From Balneolaceae bacterium (GTDB lineage: Bacteria; Bacteroidota; Rhodothermia; Balneolales; Balneolaceae), in contig SLGL01000076.1 of the NCBI GenBank assembly GCA_007123785.1, positions 1-19,753 of the forward strand: a stretch of DNA of 19,753 nucleotides, in the 5' to 3' direction. Below, one piece after another: positions 16,514 to 19,753 of this stretch. Every line of letters begins with the position of its first letter. The stretch's first letter is position 1. The notes below the pieces were generated by a model. The model was not told the DNA's origin, searched no databases, and worked only from the letters and a program-made list of their open reading frames with translations. The position numbers and the translations under genes are program-made.

Positions 16514-17914
16514 ATGAGTACAAATCGCAGAGAATTTTTGAAACTCACCGGTTTTGCCGGCCTTGGATTGGCCGGTGCTGGTTTATTGGGCTGTTCATCC
16601 GGATCTGGTGGGAATTATCCATTTTCAGGTAACCATGATCAGGTATTTAATATGCATGGTTTCGCGGCTCCGCCGCTGGAAACTGTCCGTATAGGTCTGA
16701 TTGGTTTGGGCGGGCGTGGTTCCGGTGCATTAAGAAGGTTAAGGCGTATTGAGGGGGTTGAGATCAGAGGACTTTGTGACCTGGTGCCTGAAAATGCAAA
16801 CGAAGCTGCGGAATCCCTTGAGGATTCGCCTCACAATCCGGAAATATATGTAGGAAGTGACGACGCCTGGAAGGATCTCTGCGAACGGGATGATATTGAC
16901 CTGGTGTACATATGCACTCCCTGGCATCTTCATACACCGCAGGCCGTCTATTCGATGGAGCGGGATAAGCATGTAGCCACTGAAATTCCGGCCGCACAAA
17001 CCATTGAGGAGTGCTGGCAGCTTGTGGAAACATCCGAGCGAACCCGCAAGCATTGTATGATGCTGGAAAATACCTGCTACGATTTTTTTGAAATGGTAAC
17101 CCTGAACATGGCAAGAGCGGGTTTTTTCGGTGAAATCATTCATGGAGAAGGGGCTTATATACACGACAGGCTGGCCAGAATCTTTAATAAAGAATTAACG
17201 ACCTGGCGTCTGCATGAAAATATGGATAGAAACGGCAACCTTTATCCGATGCACGGGCTTGGTCCCATTGCACAGGCGATGAATATTAACTATGGCGACC
17301 GGATGGATCATATGGTCTCGATTTCAAGCCATGATTTTATGATGGGGCCGATGGCCGAAAAGCTGGCTGAAACCGAAGAGTTCTGGGAGCCTTATGCGGG
17401 AGGAAATTTTCGCGGTAATATTAACACAAGTATTATAAAAACAAACAAAGGGCGTACGATTATGCTCCAGCATGACACAACATCACCTCGCCCCTATTCC
17501 AGAATTCACCTGATTAGCGGGACAGAAGGTATTGCACGAAAATATCCGCTACCGGCAAGAGTAGCCACCAGCCACGACGGATGGCTTAGTGAGGATGAAT
17601 TTGAACAGCTTGAAGAAGAATTTACTCCGGAAATAACCCGCAGGGTTGGAGAATTGGCACGGGAAGTGGGCGGCCACGGCGGCATGGATACTTTGATGGA
17701 CTGGCGGTTAATCGACTGCCTCCGGAATGGTTTGCCGCTTGATATGGATGTGTACGATGCAGCTCTTTGGAGTGCAATCATTCCGTTAAGTGAATATTCG
17801 GTTGCCAATCGTGCTTTCGTGGACGTTCCCGATTTTACGAACGGTGCCTGGGAAACCAACCAACCCGGAATGGATATCGAAATCGCCGAAGGCGGAAATA
17901 CAAGGATTATTTAG
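16514..17914 (+). CDS. Tat lipoprotein, GH109-like Gfo/Idh/MocA protein, subfamily B copy 2 (B2)
   Basis: A 466-residue close paralogue of B1. The Tat signal N-R-R-E-F-L-K ends in a canonical lipobox L-L-G-C27, so an exported lipoprotein is predicted. The nucleotide-binding loop is G61-L-I-G64-L-G66-G-R-G69. Retained GH109-type positions are Y189 (TCYDFF), Y244-P-M-H247 and G-H388-G-G-M-D. SPRPYSRIHL and the GIARK-x-PLPAR block are shared with B1 and absent from the A type. Glycosidase action by NAD-assisted oxidation and elimination is plausible from these motifs. It is the last gene of the second set and is followed by a 355-base gap. Confidence 0.88.
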   Translation: MSTNRREFLKLTGFAGLGLAGAGLLGCSSGSGGNYPFSGNHDQVFNMHGFAAPPLETVRIGLIGLGGRGSGALRRLRRIEGVEIRGLCDLVPENANEAAESLEDSPHNPEIYVGSDDAWKDLCERDDIDLVYICTPWHLHTPQAVYSMERDKHVATEIPAAQTIEECWQLVETSERTRKHCMMLENTCYDFFEMVTLNMARAGFFGEIIHGEGAYIHDRLARIFNKELTTWRLHENMDRNGNLYPMHGLGPIAQAMNINYGDRMDHMVSISSHDFMMGPMAEKLAETEEFWEPYAGGNFRGNINTSIIKTNKGRTIMLQHDTTSPRPYSRIHLISGTEGIARKYPLPARVATSHDGWLSEDEFEQLEEEFTPEITRRVGELAREVGGHGGMDTLMDWRLIDCLRNGLPLDMDVYDAALWSAIIPLSEYSVANRAFVDVPDFTNGAWETNQPGMDIEIAEGGNTRII

Positions 17915-18269
17915 GCAGATGGTTCTTGTGCCATTACTATGAATAATCTAATCAGAAAGTACATGATGAAGTCTGTCAGGTTTTGGGTAGATTTCATGCA
18001 AATTTTCAAAGAACATCAGCTAACGAACCTATAAGAAAAACTCTGTAAAATATTCTCTGGTTATTAAAACCGCAGAATAGAAGACTTTGCAAAACCAGGA
18101 TTTTTGGTCAAGATCGAGGCCAGAGGGATTTTAAAACCGCAGCATATTGATCATATGAGAGGATTTTAAAATTCCGATAGCGAAGATATTGGTCAAAAAA
18201 ACGGTTTTGCATAGCCTTCGAATAGAGAAGTTGGCCTTATCAAAACTCAAAACGTGAGACAAAAACATA
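17915..18269. other. 355-base gene-free region with repeat-like element
   Basis: No ORF of credible composition and no tRNA is seen. The first 140 bases are unremarkable A/T-rich sequence. The second half holds an element bounded by inverted arms (18080-18219). The leader of the transporter gene occupies the last 50 bases. No strong T-tract terminator is visible after B2. Confidence 0.6.
18080..18219. repeat. 140-base repeat-like element with 17-base imperfect inverted ends
   Basis: gaagactttgcaaaacc (18080-18096) and ggttttgcatagccttc (18203-18219) are reverse complements at 15 of 17 positions. Between them the pattern GAG-x-GGATTTTAAAA occurs twice in direct orientation (about 18123 and 18156). 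TTAAAACCGCAG occurs once inside and once just upstream (about 18065 and 18131), and a GGTC-containing segment also recurs. It resembles dispersed non-coding intergenic repeats of Bacteroidota genomes, or a small MITE-like element; it encodes nothing. Confidence 0.5.
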
Positions 18270-19568
18270 ATGGATGATTCGATATACAAAGGTGCGGATG
18301 AAAAAGAAAAGCCAAAAACACTCTCCAGAAAAGTTATCCTTGCACTGAGTGCTGTTGGGCCGGGACTCTTTTTGATCGGTTATAATATCGGGACCGGCAG
18401 TATTACGACCATGGCAATGGCGGGAGCTCAATACAGTATGACTCTGTTATGGGCGCTGCTTCTGTCCGGTATTTTTACTTATGTGTTGATGGTGGCTTAT
18501 GGCCATCTGGCATTGGTGACAGGGAATACAGCACTTTACAATTTCAAAACTCAGATACCAAAAGTAGGAAAACTAATAGCTTTTTACTGTCTCTTGGCTA
18601 TGATATTTACGGAGTTGCTGGCCCTGTCGTCCATTATGGGTATCGTATCGGAATTACTTCAGGAAGGGGCGCGGCTTACGGTGGCGCCGGAAAGCAGCGA
18701 ACATGTGATCAGTACCGTTTGGATTATTTCTGTTCTTACTCTGTTAATTTTTTCTGCGTTGTGGTTTGGTAAATATAAAATCTTTGAAAGAATATTAACC
18801 GGATTCGTACTCCTGCTGGTCTTCTGTTTTGTTGTTGTATTTTTTATGGTAAGTCCATCCTATAGTGAAATATTTACCGGAATGGTCCCGGGTATTCCGG
18901 ATGAACCAGGAGCCTACCGGATTGTTGCGGCTATGGCTGGTACAACCTGTTCTGCAGTAGTGTTTTTGATGAGGAGTATCATTGTCTCTGAAAAGGGATG
19001 GGATATCACACACCTGAAGCATGAAAAGCGCGATGCCCTGGTTTCGGTGTCAGTCATGGTGTTTCTGAGTGCGGTTGTGATGGCCGTTGGTGCCGGCACA
19101 CTGCATGTGATGGGATTAACGATGGAAAATACGATTGAAATGATTCAGCTTCTGGAGCCAATTGGGGGTGAAGTTGCAGCATTTATACTGATAATTGGTG
19201 TTGCAGGAGCGGGTTTGTCAACTATGTTTCCGATAGCATTAATTGCCCCCTGGCTTATTGCCGATTATTTGGGATGGGAGCGAGATTTGAAATCGCCACT
19301 GTTTCGTTTTTGTATAGTCACAGGATTGTTGTTTGCCTTTGGTTCTGTATTTTTAGAACAGACTCCACCGGTTCTGATGGTGGTTGCGATGGCTTTGATG
19401 GCCTTTATATTACCGGCTGTGGCATTTCCCATCTATTATTTACTGAATAAAAAAGAGCTGATGCGAGAAGAGAAGTACATGCCATCCCGGCTTTGGAATT
19501 TCGGCCTGATTTCCGTGATCATTTTTTCTCTTGTAACAAGCTATTTTGCAATTCGCGGATTTATGTAA
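18270..19568 (+). CDS. Divergent Nramp-fold membrane transporter
   Basis: A 432-residue integral membrane protein with about 11 hydrophobic segments and a short charged N-terminus. G30-P-G opens segment 1 as in Nramp (PF01566) proteins. The family's DPGN motif aligns with G41-T-G-S44 here, and the segment-6 MPH motif with S228-A-V-V231, so the Asp, Asn, Met and His that hold Mn or Fe are missing. Similar divergent members occur beside sugar-oxidoreductase genes in Planctomycetes and Bacteroidota, as far as I recall. It may move something other than a divalent metal, for example an organic product of the pathway, but that is speculative. It has its own 355-base upstream region and is followed after 88 bases by another Tat-exported protein. 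Confidence 0.75.
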   Translation: MDDSIYKGADEKEKPKTLSRKVILALSAVGPGLFLIGYNIGTGSITTMAMAGAQYSMTLLWALLLSGIFTYVLMVAYGHLALVTGNTALYNFKTQIPKVGKLIAFYCLLAMIFTELLALSSIMGIVSELLQEGARLTVAPESSEHVISTVWIISVLTLLIFSALWFGKYKIFERILTGFVLLLVFCFVVVFFMVSPSYSEIFTGMVPGIPDEPGAYRIVAAMAGTTCSAVVFLMRSIIVSEKGWDITHLKHEKRDALVSVSVMVFLSAVVMAVGAGTLHVMGLTMENTIEMIQLLEPIGGEVAAFILIIGVAGAGLSTMFPIALIAPWLIADYLGWERDLKSPLFRFCIVTGLLFAFGSVFLEQTPPVLMVVAMALMAFILPAVAFPIYYLLNKKELMREEKYMPSRLWNFGLISVIIFSLVTSYFAIRGFM

Positions 19569-19656
19569 TTTTTATATAGAGATGTGATTTCTTTATGAAT
19601 AAAATCCTTAACACTGAGTGTTTGTTGAATCTGATTGAAAACCAAAACCATTAATA

Positions 19657-19753
19657 ATGCCGAAAAACCAAAATCGCAGAGAATTTCTTCAGAATCTTGG
19701 AACCCTATCGATTGCTGCTGGTACGGGAAGTGCACTACCTTTTTTGACAAAGG
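19657..19753 (+). CDS. Start of a Tat-exported protein, cut by the window edge
   Basis: Thirty-two codons are present. N-R-R-E-F-L-Q followed by a Gly/Ala/Leu-rich hydrophobic stretch is a Tat signal peptide of the same type as in the other exported proteins. No lipobox Cys is reached within the visible part. The mature domain lies outside the window, so function is unknown; another Gfo/Idh/MocA, isomerase-like or GMC-partner protein would fit the context. The start is chosen because it places the RR motif at residues 7-8. Confidence 0.72.
   Translation, partial: MPKNQNRREFLQNLGTLSIAAGTGSALPFLTK

Noticed and set aside
18080..18219. CRISPR or insertion-sequence remnant
   Set aside because: There are no regularly spaced identical repeats and no transposase fragment; only inverted arms and short imperfect direct repeats are present.
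19610..19622. Palindrome aacactgagtgtt before the last gene
   Set aside because: The symmetric arms leave a one-base loop and there is no T-tract. It could be a chance palindrome or protein site, with no further support.

Overview
The window holds fourteen genes, all on the + strand, with short gaps and no RNA genes, CRISPR arrays, insertion sequences or integrases that I can recognise. The organism looks like a Bacteroidota/Balneolota-type bacterium. Base composition is moderate, start codons are preceded by A/T-rich leaders rather than clear Shine-Dalgarno motifs, signal peptides have the 'NRR(D/E)FLK' form, and the gene content is typical of polysaccharide degraders. The phylum assignment is an inference.

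Layout. (1) 22-6888: a GH109-like Gfo/Idh/MocA oxidoreductase (subfamily A, copy A1), an Amidohydro_2 protein (AH1), a second GH109-like protein (subfamily B, copy B1), a GMC flavoprotein dehydrogenase and a sugar-phosphate-isomerase-like TIM barrel. Two tandem hairpins, one ending in a T-tract, separate A1 from AH1. (2) 6932-11198: a Tat-exported alpha/beta hydrolase, a lipoprotein resembling family PL2 pectate lyases, and a lipoprotein alpha/beta hydrolase. (3) 11199-11536: a 338-base gap with a CG-centred palindromic operator candidate. (4) 11537-17914: a second Amidohydro_2 protein (AH2), A2, a large two-domain esterase, and B2. (5) 17915-18269: a 355-base gap with a repeat-like element bounded by 17-base inverted arms. 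(6) 18270 to the end: a divergent Nramp-fold transporter lacking the usual metal-binding motifs, then the first 32 codons of another Tat-exported protein cut by the window edge.

How the genes fit together. Nine of the fourteen proteins start with a Tat (or RK-variant Tat) signal, two are Sec lipoproteins, one has a Sec-type signal and one is an integral membrane protein. Only the GMC enzyme lacks an export signal. The set looks like an extracytoplasmic pathway that de-esterifies and cleaves a uronate-containing or acetylated glycan. It would then process the sugars by an oxidative, NAD/FAD-dependent route, probably through keto-glycoside or lactone intermediates, rather than by classical hydrolases alone. 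The A, B and amidohydrolase genes each occur twice, in different orders, which points to duplication and rearrangement of a three-gene module. The substrate, and whether the steps really form one pathway, are inferred and not shown by the sequence. The usual GMC small subunit, DUF1080 keto-disaccharide hydrolases, SusC/D pairs and a regulator are not in the window.
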